Under the pieces are notes generated by a model. It did no database searches. It worked only from the letters and a program-made list of their open reading frames with translations, and had not been told where the DNA came from. From contig NZ_JBPAOH010000017.1 in NCBI RefSeq assembly GCF_050875635.1, positions 18,109 to 82,108 of the forward strand: DNA of 64,000 nucleotides, read 5' to 3'. Both the position numbers and the translations under genes were made by a program. The DNA comes from Hassallia sp050875635 (GTDB taxonomy: Bacteria > Cyanobacteriota > Cyanobacteriia > Cyanobacteriales > Nostocaceae). Of this stretch, positions 7,904 to 17,162 are shown piece after piece (within the stretch, counting starts at the first letter, position 1; the number at the start of each line of letters is the position of its first letter).

Positions 7904-10390
7904 ATGACTGCAAGCTCAAAACCAGCCTTTTCCGCTGAAGAAATCGCCGCAGAAGGTTTAAAGCCAGAAGAATATGAAGAAATTGTCCGCAGGTTAGGGC
8001 GTCATCCGAACAAAGCCGAACTGGGAATGTTTGGGGTGATGTGGTCAGAGCATTGTTGTTACAAAAATTCACGCCCATTATTAAAACAGTTTCCCACGAC
8101 AGGCTCGCGCATCCTCGTTGGTCCGGGTGAAAATGCTGGCGTTGTCGATTTAGGCGACGGGCTGCAACTTGCCTTTAAAATTGAATCTCATAATCACCCC
8201 TCAGCCGTTGAACCGTTTCAAGGTGCCGCCACTGGCGTAGGAGGTATCCTCAGAGATATCTTTACAATGGGTGCGCGTCCCATTGCTCTTTTAAACTCTT
8301 TGCGCTTCGGTTCCCTGGAAGATGCCAAAACTCAACGCCTATTTAGCGGTGTAGTTGCAGGAATTTCTCATTATGGTAATTGCGTTGGGGTTCCCACTGT
8401 CGGTGGCGAAGTTTATTTTGATGCCGCTTACTCCGGGAATCCCCTAGTAAACGTGATGGCGCTGGGACTGATGGAAACTCCAGAAATTGTCAAATCTGGA
8501 GCATCTGGTTTAGGCAACCCGGTACTGTATGTTGGTTCCACCACCGGACGCGATGGTATGGGAGGGGCAAGTTTTGCCAGTGCAGAACTCAGCGATGAAT
8601 CACTAGATAACCGCCCAGCAGTACAAGTTGGCGATCCCTTTTTAGAAAAGTCGTTAATTGAAGCTTGTTTGTCAGCGTTTAAAACAGGTGCAGTCGTCGC
8701 TGCCCAAGATATGGGTGCAGCTGGCATCACTTGTTCTACATCAGAAATGGCTGCAAAAGGCGGTGTCGGCATTGAACTGGATTTAGATAAAATACCCGTG
8801 CGAGAATCGGGTATGGTTCCCTATGAATATCTGCTTTCGGAATCTCAAGAAAGAATGCTGTTTGTGGCACACAAGGGACGCGAACAAGAATTAATCGATA
8901 TTTTCCATCGGTGGGGACTGCAAGCGGTTGTTGCGGGGGAAGTTATTGCGGAACCGATTGTGAGAATATTATTCCAAGGTGGAATTGCCGCAGAAATTCC
9001 CGCTGAAGCTTTGGCAGAAAATATCCCACTGTATGAACGAGAATTATTGACAGAACCACCAGAGTATGCTATTAAAGCTTGGGAATGGACACCTGATTTG
9101 CTTCCCGCTTGCACAACTGCTGGCATTGAAATTCAAGGAAGCCTGCAAAGTTGGAATGATATTCTTTTGACTTTACTCGATACACCAACGATCGCATCAA
9201 AACGTTGGGTTTATCGCCAATACGATCATCAAGTCCAAAATAACACCGTCATCTTACCAGGTGGCGCTGATGCCGCCGTCGTCCGGTTGCGTCCCCTTGA
9301 GGAGGACAAGGGGAGTGGGGGAGGGGGGGAGAGGGGACAGGGGGACAAGGGGACAAAGGGACAAGGAGGACAAGGGGACAAGAAGGACAAGCAAGAGTTT
9401 ACTGCCTCATCTCCCACTCCCCCACTCCCCCACTCCCCCACTCCCCAAAGTGCCGTTGCTGCCACAGTTGATTGCAATCCTCGCTACGTTTATCTTGACC
9501 CTTACGAGGGTGCTAAGGCAGTTGTGGCTGAAGCTGCACGCAATCTTAGTTGTGTGGGTGCTGAACCTTTAGCGGTGACTGATAACTTAAATTTTGGCAG
9601 TCCGGAAAAACCGATTGGTTATTGGCAATTAGCAGAAGCTTGTCGCGGTTTGGCTGAGGGTTGCCGAGAATTAGCAACGCCGGTTACTGGCGGTAATGTC
9701 TCACTTTATAATGAAACTTTCGACTCAGAAGGCAACCCGCAACCAATTTATCCTACCCCGGTTGTGGGGATGGTCGGGTTGATTCCTGATTTAAGCAAAA
9801 TTTGCGGTCAAGCTTGGCAAGCTGAAGGCGATATTATTTATCTTTTAGGATTGCCATTGAAATCTAAAGTTGAATTGGGAGCATCGGAATATTTAGCCAC
9901 TATCCACAATACTGTAGCTGGACACCCCCCACGGGTAGATTTTGAATTGGAAAGGTGTGTACAAAAAGTTTGCCGTGAAGGAATTCGCAATGGTTGGATT
10001 CGTTCAGCTCATGATTGTGCTGAGGGTGGTTTGGCTGTTGCTTTGGCAGAATGTTGCATTGCTGGCAAACTTGGTGCCGAAATTAATTTAGGATTAGCAT
10101 CAAGTAATTCACAACTTCGATGGGATGAGGTGCTGTTTTCTGAAGGTGGAGCGCGAATTATAGTTTCTGTAGCGTTAGAACAGCAAGAAGTTTGGGAATC
10201 TTTATTAAATGAACAATTGGCTAATTATTGGCAACAACTGGGCAAGGTTAGTAATTCCAACACCGATTTGGGGGTGTTAACCTCTGATAACCAAAGTTTA
10301 ATCAAGGTTAGGATCGAAGATATGAGCGATCGCTATTCCCATGCGATTGAAAGACGTTTAAAAGGTGCGGAGTTAAAAGTTATGAGTTAG
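7904..10390 (+). CDS. purL: Phosphoribosylformylglycinamidine synthase subunit PurL
   Basis: ATP-dependent amidotransferase subunit of purine synthesis converting FGAR to FGAM, working with PurQ and PurS (not in this window). The product has 828 residues, longer than the roughly 740-780 expected for the small-type PurL. The excess is an in-frame low-complexity insertion at residues about 467-516 (Gly/Lys/Asp-rich, then Ser/Pro/Thr-rich) between VVRLRPLE and VAATVDCNPRYVYLDPYEGA. Conserved parts include ESHNHPSAVEPF (about 94-105), QDMGAAGITCSTSEM and NLNFGSPEKP. The frame is open on both sides of the insert, so the protein is probably made. purF follows 264 bp downstream on the same strand. 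Confidence 0.95.
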   Translation: MTASSKPAFSAEEIAAEGLKPEEYEEIVRRLGRHPNKAELGMFGVMWSEHCCYKNSRPLLKQFPTTGSRILVGPGENAGVVDLGDGLQLAFKIESHNHPSAVEPFQGAATGVGGILRDIFTMGARPIALLNSLRFGSLEDAKTQRLFSGVVAGISHYGNCVGVPTVGGEVYFDAAYSGNPLVNVMALGLMETPEIVKSGASGLGNPVLYVGSTTGRDGMGGASFASAELSDESLDNRPAVQVGDPFLEKSLIEACLSAFKTGAVVAAQDMGAAGITCSTSEMAAKGGVGIELDLDKIPVRESGMVPYEYLLSESQERMLFVAHKGREQELIDIFHRWGLQAVVAGEVIAEPIVRILFQGGIAAEIPAEALAENIPLYERELLTEPPEYAIKAWEWTPDLLPACTTAGIEIQGSLQSWNDILLTLLDTPTIASKRWVYRQYDHQVQNNTVILPGGADAAVVRLRPLEEDKGSGGGGERGQGDKGTKGQGGQGDKKDKQEFTASSPTPPLPHSPTPQSAVAATVDCNPRYVYLDPYEGAKAVVAEAARNLSCVGAEPLAVTDNLNFGSPEKPIGYWQLAEACRGLAEGCRELATPVTGGNVSLYNETFDSEGNPQPIYPTPVVGMVGLIPDLSKICGQAWQAEGDIIYLLGLPLKSKVELGASEYLATIHNTVAGHPPRVDFELERCVQKVCREGIRNGWIRSAHDCAEGGLAVALAECCIAGKLGAEINLGLASSNSQLRWDEVLFSEGGARIIVSVALEQQEVWESLLNEQLANYWQQLGKVSNSNTDLGVLTSDNQSLIKVRIEDMSDRYSHAIERRLKGAELKVMS
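9302..9451. repeat. Low-complexity repeat inserted in frame in purL
   Basis: The plus strand carries GGGGACAAGG-type units followed by CCCCCACTCCCCCACT units. It is the same family and order (G-rich half, then C-rich half) as the intergenic repeat at 2103-2226. It adds about 50 residues to PurL without a frameshift. Confidence 0.8.
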
Positions 10391-10500
10391 GAGTTATGAG
10401 TTATGAGGAGCAAAGGCGCGGAGTTATGATTTTTCAGGAGTGAATGCGTGAATGCGTGACCCCTAACTTTTCACTCCTCACTTTTAACTCTTAACTATTC
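10378..10500. repeat. Short direct repeats between purL and purF
   Basis: The units GAGTTATGAG and GTTAGGAG recur at 10378-10412, and a roughly complementary stretch (CTCCTCACTTTTAACTC) lies at 10465-10500, so the gap can fold back. The true purF start lies further on at 10655. Confidence 0.5.
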
Positions 10501-10654
10501 ACCATAAATCCTTGCTAACCCCAGGCATGATTAAGGTACTGTTATATGTATATAGATTGTTAACGATTTGTTAAGGTCAGTTAATATTTCTGAAAACAAT
10601 CACTTATATATCCACCCCACTGACTCAAAACTTCATCTGGAGCAAAGCTGTAGC

Positions 10655-12130
10655 ATGATTCCTAACCATTCCGTCTCCTTGGATGACCACGCCGAAATTG
10701 AAACCCGTGCTGATAAGCCAGAAGAAGCTTGCGGCGTTTTTGGCATCTACGCACCAGGGGAAGATGTTGCCAAACTGACCTACTTTGGACTTTATGCCCT
10801 TCAACACCGAGGTCAAGAGTCAGCGGGAATTGCCACATTTGCAGGGGAACAAGTACACCTGCACAAAGATATGGGTTTGGTATCCCATGTGTTTAACGAA
10901 TCAACTTTGAGTAAGTTACCGGGTAACTTAGCCGTTGGTCACACTCGTTACTCAACTACAGGTTCCAGCCGGAAAGTTAACGCCCAGCCTGCTGTTGTCG
11001 AAACTCGCTTGGGTTCAATAGCCTTAGCACATAATGGGAATTTAGTCAATACCGGGCACTTACGAGAAGAGTTGCTAAAGAGCAAATTCAACTTAGTGAC
11101 GACAACCGATTCAGAAATGATTGCTTTTGCGATCGCCGAAGAAATCAATGCTGGTGCAGACTGGTTAGAAGGCTGCATTCGCGCATTTAACCGTTGCCAA
11201 GGTGCTTTTAGTTTAGTAATTGGCACTCCAACTGGTGTTATGGGCGTTCGCGATCCTAATGGCATTCGTCCTTTAGTAATTGGCACTTTGGGAGAAAATC
11301 CAGTTCGCTACGTACTCGCATCCGAAACTTGTGGACTAGATATCATTGGTGCCGATTATCTGCGAGACGTAGAACCGGGCGAATTAGTTTGGATTACCGA
11401 AGATGGTTTAGCTTCCTTCCCCTGGACTCAACAACCCCAAAAGAAGCTGTGTATCTTTGAGATGATATACTTTGCTCGCCCCGACAGTATGATGAACGAT
11501 GAAACATTGTACAGCTACCGATTGCGGTTAGGGCGGCGACTGGCTGAAGAATCTGCTGTAGAAGCAGATATTGTATTTGGTGTTCCTGATTCTGGTGTAC
11601 CAGCTGCGATCGGCTTTTCTCAAGCCTCTGGTATTCCCTACGCCGAAGGACTGATTAAGAATCGTTATGTTGGACGCACCTTCATTCAGCCAACACAAAT
11701 GATGCGCGAATCGGGAATCAAAATGAAACTCAATCCCCTCAAAGATGTCTTATACGGCAAAAGAGTGGTGATTGTGGATGATTCCATAGTCCGGGGTACA
11801 ACCAGCCGAAAACTTGTCAAAACCTTGCGAGATGCGGGTGTAGTGGAAGTGCATATGCGAATTTCCTCGCCCCCAGTAACTCATCCTTGTTTCTACGGTA
11901 TCGACACCGACACCCAAGATCAGCTAATTGCTGCCACCAAATCAGTAGAAGAAATTGCCAAACAACTAGAAGTTGACACCTTAGCCTATCTCAGTTGGAA
12001 AGGAATGCTAGAAGCAACGCGAGAAGACACTAATAATTTTTGTTCTGCCTGCTTTACCGGCGATTACCCCACCTCAATTCCCGAAGCACTCAAAGGTTCT
12101 AAATTGATATTAGAAAAAGCAGCAGTCTAG
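10655..12130 (+). CDS. purF: Amidophosphoribosyltransferase
   Basis: First committed enzyme of purine synthesis: transfers the glutamine amide to PRPP to give phosphoribosylamine. From the ATG at 10655 the product has 491 residues; an in-frame TTG at 10568 would add 29 residues with no conserved features, and a GGAG sits before the ATG. The N-terminal nucleophile is Cys26 in EEACGVFGIYAPGED, so about 25 residues form a propeptide to be removed. The PRPP-binding loop is VVIVDDSIVRGTTSRKL. Cysteines in the C-terminal NFCSACFTGDYP fit the iron-sulfur, Bacillus-type class. Its position after purL suggests co-expression, although the 264-bp gap could hold its own promoter. Confidence 0.95.
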   Translation: MIPNHSVSLDDHAEIETRADKPEEACGVFGIYAPGEDVAKLTYFGLYALQHRGQESAGIATFAGEQVHLHKDMGLVSHVFNESTLSKLPGNLAVGHTRYSTTGSSRKVNAQPAVVETRLGSIALAHNGNLVNTGHLREELLKSKFNLVTTTDSEMIAFAIAEEINAGADWLEGCIRAFNRCQGAFSLVIGTPTGVMGVRDPNGIRPLVIGTLGENPVRYVLASETCGLDIIGADYLRDVEPGELVWITEDGLASFPWTQQPQKKLCIFEMIYFARPDSMMNDETLYSYRLRLGRRLAEESAVEADIVFGVPDSGVPAAIGFSQASGIPYAEGLIKNRYVGRTFIQPTQMMRESGIKMKLNPLKDVLYGKRVVIVDDSIVRGTTSRKLVKTLRDAGVVEVHMRISSPPVTHPCFYGIDTDTQDQLIAATKSVEEIAKQLEVDTLAYLSWKGMLEATREDTNNFCSACFTGDYPTSIPEALKGSKLILEKAAV

Positions 12131-12262
12131 GGCATCGGGCAATGGGCATCGGGCAATGGGCATCGTCCAAGTGGGCATCGGGTCATCGGGTCAAGATTTG
12201 GCTTTATTCCAATTCCCAATTCTTAATTTTCAATGCCCATTGCCCATTGCCCCATGCCCCAT
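12131..12262. repeat. GGGCATC/GGGCAAT array and its complement
   Basis: Heptamers GGGCATC and GGGCAAT alternate at 12131-12193, and complementary CCCATTG and CCCCATG units follow at 12234-12262. The array lies between the convergent purF and the small gene at 12271, where a fold-back transcript could act as a terminator. Confidence 0.75.
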
Positions 12263-12270
12263 TCCCAAAT

Positions 12271-12552
12271 TTAGGTTTGCTGCAAAAATTCTACATTGGG
12301 TAACAACGGATCTGTAACAATGCCCACACCGCTGAAACCCCAGCGTTTCAGCAAACTTTTTACCTGCGTCCCTGGAATAGATTCTACAGAAAAGCGGCTT
12401 GCCAATTCTGCGGCGTGGGTGTTGAGGTAGCTGAGGGCGTCAAAATGTTCGCCAAATAGCAACAAATAGCTTGTTCCTTGCGAGTTAGGACGGGCAGTAA
12501 GATAACTACCGTCAGATTTTGAGCGTATCAGATAATAAACTTCGGACAGCAT
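12271..12552 (-). CDS. Conserved hypothetical cyanobacterial protein
   Basis: A 93-residue soluble protein, function not recognised. It starts at an ATG at 12552 (MLSEVYYLIRSKSDGSYLTA). The sequence is balanced and non-repetitive, with conserved-looking blocks (GSYLTARPN, SYLLLFGEHFDALSYLN, LLKRWGFSGVGIVTDPL), and it is flanked on both sides by heptamer arrays, which supports it being a real gene preserved between repeats. No membrane segment or signal peptide. It may be transcribed separately from the permease gene upstream. Confidence 0.65.
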   Translation of the reverse strand: MLSEVYYLIRSKSDGSYLTARPNSQGTSYLLLFGEHFDALSYLNTHAAELASRFSVESIPGTQVKSLLKRWGFSGVGIVTDPLLPNVEFLQQT

Positions 12553-12555
12553 GGA

Positions 12556-12735
12556 GGGGAGGGGGAGAGGGGGAGATGGGGGGAGGGGGAGATGGGGAGG
12601 CAGGGGAGGCAGGGGAGGCAGGGGGGATGGGGAGGCAGGGGGAGAGGAATTTTACCAATGCCCAATGCCCCATGCCCAATGCCCAATGCCCAATGCCCAA
12701 TGCCCAATGCCCCATGCCCAATGCCCCATGCCCTA
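12556..12735. repeat. G-rich tract followed by CAATGCC heptamers
   Basis: A purine tract (GGGGAGG, GGCAGGGGA units) at 12553-12645 is followed by about eleven CAATGCC or CATGCCC heptamers at 12657-12735. Several apparent reading frames on both strands through this tract are repeat artefacts. Confidence 0.8.
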
Positions 12736-12742
12736 TAACCAA

Positions 12743-13789
12743 CTAATTCAAATTTTCTAGGCGAATGCGCGGATCGGCTGCTTTCAGCATTAAGTCGGCG
12801 ACTAAATTGCCGACTATTAGAAGTACTGCACCCATTACCAAGCTTGCCATTGCTAGAGGCACATCTAAATTAAATAAAGCTTGTAAAGTCAACTTTCCTA
12901 AACCGGGCCAGTTAAAAAACTGCTCAGTAATGAAAGCACCGCTTAATAAACTAGCCAATTCAAAACCCAATAACGTAATTAAGGGGTTAATGGCGTTACG
13001 AAGGGCATGAACGTAAATAACGCGGTTTTCGGGCAATCCTTTAGCGCGAGCCGTTTGGATGTAATCTTGACGCAGTACATCTAACATTTCGCCGCGAGTG
13101 ATTCGCTGTAAACCAGCAAAGCTAGTGATGCTTAAAGCGATGGTGGGTAAAATTAAGTGCCAGCCTATATCTATAATTTTCCCAATTGGGGAGAGGTCGG
13201 TGTGATAAATGCTGGTCATACCACCTACGGGAAATAGGGGGGTGGTGATTTGGGCAAAGAACAGTAAAAACAAAGCGGCAATGAAACTGGGAAATCCTTG
13301 TCCGAGGTAGCTTAAGACTTGCAAAATCCGGTCGTAAGCGCGATTTTGCTTGACGGCGGCGGTGATGCCTAAGGGGATAGCGATCGCCCAAGTTACAATT
13401 AAAGAAGCGATCGCCATCAGCAATGTTGCTGGCACGCGTTCCCACAACAAAGATGCGACCGAACGATTATAAGAAAAACTCGTCCCAAAATCGCCCCGTG
13501 TCAAAATATTCCACAACCAAAGTCCAAATTGTTCCAGCCAAGATTTATCCAAACCAAACTGTCGTCGCAGTTCGTCAATTCGTTCTTTAGAAATTTTCGG
13601 ATTTGCCTCCAAGGAACTGACATAATCCCCTGGTGCGAGCTGCATAATAAAAAATGACAATGCTGATGCTAAAAACAATGTCAAAAGCGCCTGTAATAGC
13701 CGCTTCATGACATAAATAAAGGTTTCGCTAGTGACCAGCCTATACAGCCAATCTCTACTTGTTTCTAAGGAAATTCTGGTAGAAGTCAT
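12743..13789 (-). CDS. ABC transporter permease, DppB/OppB type
   Basis: Inner-membrane permease of a peptide/nickel-type ABC importer, 348 residues. A first membrane helix near 27-50 (RLLQALLTLFLASALSFF) is followed by a periplasmic segment with LAPGDY, then five helices of the binding-protein-dependent permease domain. The EAA loop, which contacts the ATPase, is visible as DYIQTARAKGLPENRVIYVHALRNAI split over the loop near 245-270. The product ends ADPRIRLENLN. No binding protein, second permease or ATPase is adjacent, so the substrate is unknown and partners must be elsewhere. The start is the ATG at 13789; Met28 is an alternative that would still retain the first helix. Confidence 0.85.
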   Translation of the reverse strand: MTSTRISLETSRDWLYRLVTSETFIYVMKRLLQALLTLFLASALSFFIMQLAPGDYVSSLEANPKISKERIDELRRQFGLDKSWLEQFGLWLWNILTRGDFGTSFSYNRSVASLLWERVPATLLMAIASLIVTWAIAIPLGITAAVKQNRAYDRILQVLSYLGQGFPSFIAALFLLFFAQITTPLFPVGGMTSIYHTDLSPIGKIIDIGWHLILPTIALSITSFAGLQRITRGEMLDVLRQDYIQTARAKGLPENRVIYVHALRNAINPLITLLGFELASLLSGAFITEQFFNWPGLGKLTLQALFNLDVPLAMASLVMGAVLLIVGNLVADLMLKAADPRIRLENLN

Positions 13790-13803
13790 AGTAGTTTGTC
13801 AAA

Positions 13804-13848
13804 GGTCAACACTCAAAAGCCAACAGTCAACAGTCAACAGTCAAGAGT
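13804..13848. repeat. GTCAACA repeats
   Basis: A short array of the heptamer GTCAACA and variants lies between the permease and apt. Confidence 0.6.
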
Positions 13849-13873
13849 TAATCTTTAGACTTTGGACTTTTGA

Positions 13874-14392
13874 CTAATATTCTACAAGGCTAATAATCGG
13901 CACATCCGGCAGATTTTTTCGCCCTTGCAAATCCCGTAGCTCGATGATAAACCCAAATCCCACAAGTTCGCAGCCAATTTTCTGTATTAAAGAAGCCGTC
14001 GCACTCGCGGTTCCACCTGTCGCAATCAAATCATCTACAATTAAAACCCGGCTATTGGGGTGCAAAGCGTCCTGATGCATTTCCAAACAGTCCGTACCAT
14101 ACTCTAGTTCATATTCAACCGAATGAACTGCTGCTGGTAACTTACCTGGTTTGCGAACGGGAATAAAACCAACTCCTAATTTATAAGCTAGAGGTGTACC
14201 AAATATGAAGCCCCGCGACTCCATCCCCACAATATAATCAGCTTTCAGTCCGGCATCAATGCATTTTTCGGCAAAAATGTCAATAGTGTAACGCAGTCCT
14301 TGAGGATCGCGCAGCAGTGTGGTGATATCCCGAAAGACAATTCCGGGTTTAGGAAAATCTGGGATGTCACGAATCAGAGACTTTAAATCCAT
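13874..14392 (-). CDS. apt: Adenine phosphoribosyltransferase
   Basis: Purine-salvage enzyme making AMP from adenine and PRPP. Starting at the ATG at 14392 (MDLKSLIRDIPDFPKPGI), the product is 172 residues, typical of the family. An in-frame ATG at 14467 would add 25 residues encoded wholly by the upstream heptamer array and is rejected. The PRPP-binding motif VLIVDDLIATGGTA is intact, and FRDITTLL and VGMESRGFIFG match the adenine-binding part. Downstream of the stop, 85 nt of GTCAACA repeats separate it from the permease. It links in function to purL and purF nearby but is on the other strand. Confidence 0.93.
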   Translation of the reverse strand: MDLKSLIRDIPDFPKPGIVFRDITTLLRDPQGLRYTIDIFAEKCIDAGLKADYIVGMESRGFIFGTPLAYKLGVGFIPVRKPGKLPAAVHSVEYELEYGTDCLEMHQDALHPNSRVLIVDDLIATGGTASATASLIQKIGCELVGFGFIIELRDLQGRKNLPDVPIISLVEY

Positions 14393-14398
14393 AAGAAT

Positions 14399-14581
14399 AG
14401 GGAATGGGGAATGGGGAATGGGGAATTGGGAATGGGCAATGGGCAATGGGCAATGGGCAATGGGCAACGGGAATTAAAGACGCTCGATTTTTGATGCGCG
14501 TTCTATTCTAATAGCATTCTTTCCATGCCCGATGCCCGATGCCCGATGCCCGATGCCCGATGCCCGATGCCCGATGCCCAA
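14399..14581. repeat. GGGCAAT and CGATGCC heptamer arrays upstream of apt
   Basis: GGGGAAT and GGGCAAT units run from 14399 to 14467 and eight CGATGCC units from 14524 to 14581. They lie within the likely leader of apt on the minus strand and extend its reading frame artificially. Confidence 0.8.
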
Positions 14582-14889
14582 TCCTAGATACCTGAAAAAT
14601 CGTACACTATAATGTCATACGCTTGGGATCATTGCTCAAGAACGCACAATCCATTGACGATTATCAGAATCTACACCAAGCTAAAGATGGAATTATACTA
14701 CCTTTTGTAGCTATTGAACTTATGTTTTAAAAACTGACGATTTCAGTATACGGAAACCTTTGAGTAGAACGAGTAATTAATCTATATGTCAGGCAGTCCT
14801 ACTACTGCCACGTGAAAATGTCCACTTTTTAGACTAGCTATCTTAAATTAGTTTTACCTAGTCTGTTGCGATCGCACAAGGTATTTATA
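14582..14889. other. Intergenic region upstream of DUF3038 gene
   Basis: About 300 nt of AT-rich sequence between the divergent apt and DUF3038 genes. No tRNA, strong hairpin or recognisable operator was found. An in-frame TTG at 14866 precedes the chosen ATG. Confidence 0.4.
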
Positions 14890-15519
14890 ATGAATGTCTC
14901 CGCTTCTTTAACGCCGTTTAACAGTAGTCTCACCCAAAAATCAGCGCCGATGATTCTGGACACTCTCCCCGATCCTGCAATTGACGGACAAGGATGTCCC
15001 CGGACAACCCGCGTGCAAATTGACCTTATTTTACTAGCAATTGAAGCTTTAGAACTGGGTGGCTCTGAAGCAATTTTGGGATTTGCTGAAGAATTGGATC
15101 TCAAAGGTATTATTAAAGATCGGGTGAATTTATGGCGAATGCGTAGCACTAACCCGTTACGTAGAGCAAATATTCGCCGTCCTTTGACAATTATCGAGGC
15201 GAAAGCTTTGGTAGTTATCGCTTGCTATTTGGCGCGACGGTTGACTGTTGTCATTCGCCAAATGCTAATGATTTATCAACAAATGAATGATAAACAAATT
15301 CCCTTAGAACAAAATTTGCGGCTTTCTAATTATCTAGAGCGATTTAGAGCGCATTTTAAAAGCCGGATGAATCCCCGCCGTTCTGGTTTTTTGGCATTAA
15401 CTTCTGATGAAAAAATAGATGAACTGGCGATGAATTTGTTAAGTAAATTATTATTTTGTACAGGTACAGCAGGAATGCAACGCTTCTGGATTAGTCTTTT
15501 TGACGGTGAAGTAGAATGA
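14890..15519 (+). CDS. DUF3038 family protein
   Basis: A 209-residue soluble helical protein of the cyanobacterial DUF3038 family; function unknown. Start ATG at 14890 (MNVSASLTPFNSS); an in-frame TTG at 14866 is less likely. Conserved-looking blocks are CPRTTRVQIDLILLAIEALELGG split around residue 45 and RSGFLALTSDEKIDELA near 165. The stop codon overlaps the ATG of the DUF4335 gene (ATGA), so the two are co-translated. From memory these two families are adjacent in many cyanobacteria, which suggests they work together. Confidence 0.8.
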   Translation: MNVSASLTPFNSSLTQKSAPMILDTLPDPAIDGQGCPRTTRVQIDLILLAIEALELGGSEAILGFAEELDLKGIIKDRVNLWRMRSTNPLRRANIRRPLTIIEAKALVVIACYLARRLTVVIRQMLMIYQQMNDKQIPLEQNLRLSNYLERFRAHFKSRMNPRRSGFLALTSDEKIDELAMNLLSKLLFCTGTAGMQRFWISLFDGEVE

Positions 15520-16970
15520 ATATTCAACGTAAGTATAGTTTACCTAATTGCACGCTGCTTTTAGAAGGTTTAAGTGATGCCACAAGAGCGGCACACTTCC
15601 AAGAAATGCGCCCAGAATTATCAATTTTGGTAAATGCAGAATGCTATTTATCTGGCTACAAACAGCCATTAGTGGGAGGGCGGGAATTTTTTGAAAGTTT
15701 GGTAAGAGCCGTTAGTGGTTATGCTCAAGAATTTTTGAGCAATGTGCCGAACCCACTCGCACACAACACAGAATCGGAGTTAGTGCAGTTTCAGAAAATT
15801 CACAGCAATCGACATAGATTGATTGTGCATTCAGAAGTACAAAAAAATCCAGAAGCTAAATCTAATAATGGTAAAGCACCAATTCAAATCGATTTGAATA
15901 GCGTGCAATTGTTTGATTTAGTCGAAGCGGTGGATCAGTTTTTTGCTGATAGCCAAACTTTACCAGAGTTGTCACTCGAATTACAACCTGTTGGCAAAGG
16001 TTCTGGCATGGCTAGTCAAGCGTTTATCAAGCAAGCAGTACCAGCGGGTGTGGGTGTATCGAGTTTGGCTGTATGTGCTCTTGCATTCGGTTTGATTCCC
16101 ACGCCACAAGTGCGTCAACCACAACAGCAGACTAACTCTACAACACCCAGCACCACTTCATCAGCAGCAGATGCTACAAATCCCACACCATCTGCTATCC
16201 CCACAGCATCTGCTGCCCCCATCGCAAATGCTACTCCTACACCAACTACCACCCCGACTGCAACAAGCGCAGTTACAACAGATTTAGAATCTCTTTTAAA
16301 AACAGTTCCGGAAATTACTGATGCCTCTCAACTGCGGGCATTAAATCGCCAAGTCTATAACCAAATTAATCCTGATTGGGCTAATCGCTCAGGATTAAAT
16401 GAGGATTTAGTCTATCGTATTGGTGTAGCGGCAGATGGTGCGATCGTCGGTTATAAAGCGATAAATAAAGAAGCAAATCAGGCAATAGAAAAAACTCCCT
16501 TGCCAAAACTACTTTATAATCCTGCCAAACGTGGTGGCATTAACAATGAACCGATCGCTCAATTTCGAGTAGTATTTACACAGCAAGGTGTGCTGCAAGT
16601 TAGTCCTTGGCGCGGATACGCCAACACACCACAAGTTATCGGTGCAAAAATCACAGATGCCAACGCCGTCAAAGATTTAAATAAGAAGCTTTATGATACA
16701 ATTCGCCAAAATTGGAGCGGTACTCCCACTTTTTCCCAAAATTTGAAGTATCGAGTCGCCGTCAACAAAGATGGCACGATCGCCGATTATGAACCACTTA
16801 ACCAAGTAGCTTTTGATTATTTCCGGGAAACACCGCTTCCCAAGATATTCAACGCACTATACGGTTCAAATGTAGCCCCTCCCAACACCAAACAACCCCT
16901 CGCTCACTACCAAGTAGTATTTCAGCCCAACGGCAATCTAGAAGTCACACCTTGGCAGGGATATCGGTAA
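15516..16970 (+). CDS. DUF4335 family protein with duplicated C-terminal domain
   Basis: A 484-residue protein translationally coupled to the DUF3038 gene. Residues 1-170 form the DUF4335 region (MNIQRKYSLPNCTLLLEGLS). A hydrophobic segment near 175-195 (GVGVSSLAVCALAFGLIP) may anchor it to a membrane. Residues about 200-255 are a Thr/Pro/Ala/Ser-rich linker. The C-terminal part holds two tandem copies of a domain of about 95 residues: each opens ITDA..L..LN..LY and ends VSPWRGY or VTPWQGY. The duplication is visible within this protein; its function is unknown. The gene ends just before a long heptamer array. Confidence 0.78.
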   Translation: MNIQRKYSLPNCTLLLEGLSDATRAAHFQEMRPELSILVNAECYLSGYKQPLVGGREFFESLVRAVSGYAQEFLSNVPNPLAHNTESELVQFQKIHSNRHRLIVHSEVQKNPEAKSNNGKAPIQIDLNSVQLFDLVEAVDQFFADSQTLPELSLELQPVGKGSGMASQAFIKQAVPAGVGVSSLAVCALAFGLIPTPQVRQPQQQTNSTTPSTTSSAADATNPTPSAIPTASAAPIANATPTPTTTPTATSAVTTDLESLLKTVPEITDASQLRALNRQVYNQINPDWANRSGLNEDLVYRIGVAADGAIVGYKAINKEANQAIEKTPLPKLLYNPAKRGGINNEPIAQFRVVFTQQGVLQVSPWRGYANTPQVIGAKITDANAVKDLNKKLYDTIRQNWSGTPTFSQNLKYRVAVNKDGTIADYEPLNQVAFDYFRETPLPKIFNALYGSNVAPPNTKQPLAHYQVVFQPNGNLEVTPWQGYR

Positions 16971-16971
16971 T

Positions 16972-17162
16972 TGGGCAATGGGCAATGGGCAATGGGCAAT
17001 GGGCAATGGGCAATGGGCAATGGGCAATGGGCAATGGGTAATGGGCAATGGGAGATTTTTTCCATGCCCTATGCCCTATGCCCCATGCCCGATGCCCCAT
17101 GCCCCATGCCCGATGCCCCATGCCCCATGCCCGATGCCCCATGCCCGATGCCCGATGCCCTA
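16972..17162. repeat. Long GGGCAAT array facing CATGCCC/CGATGCC array
   Basis: About eleven GGGCAAT units (16973-17052) are followed by about fourteen units of CCCCATG, CCCTATG and CCCGATG (17062-17161). The two halves are near-complementary, so a transcript of either strand would fold into a long imperfect hairpin exactly at the junction of two convergent genes, overlapping the last codons of the penicillin-binding protein gene. Confidence 0.85.

Noticed and set aside
14393..14467. N-terminal extension of adenine phosphoribosyltransferase
   Set aside because: The 25 extra residues are encoded by the GGGCAAT array; the family start is the ATG at 14392.
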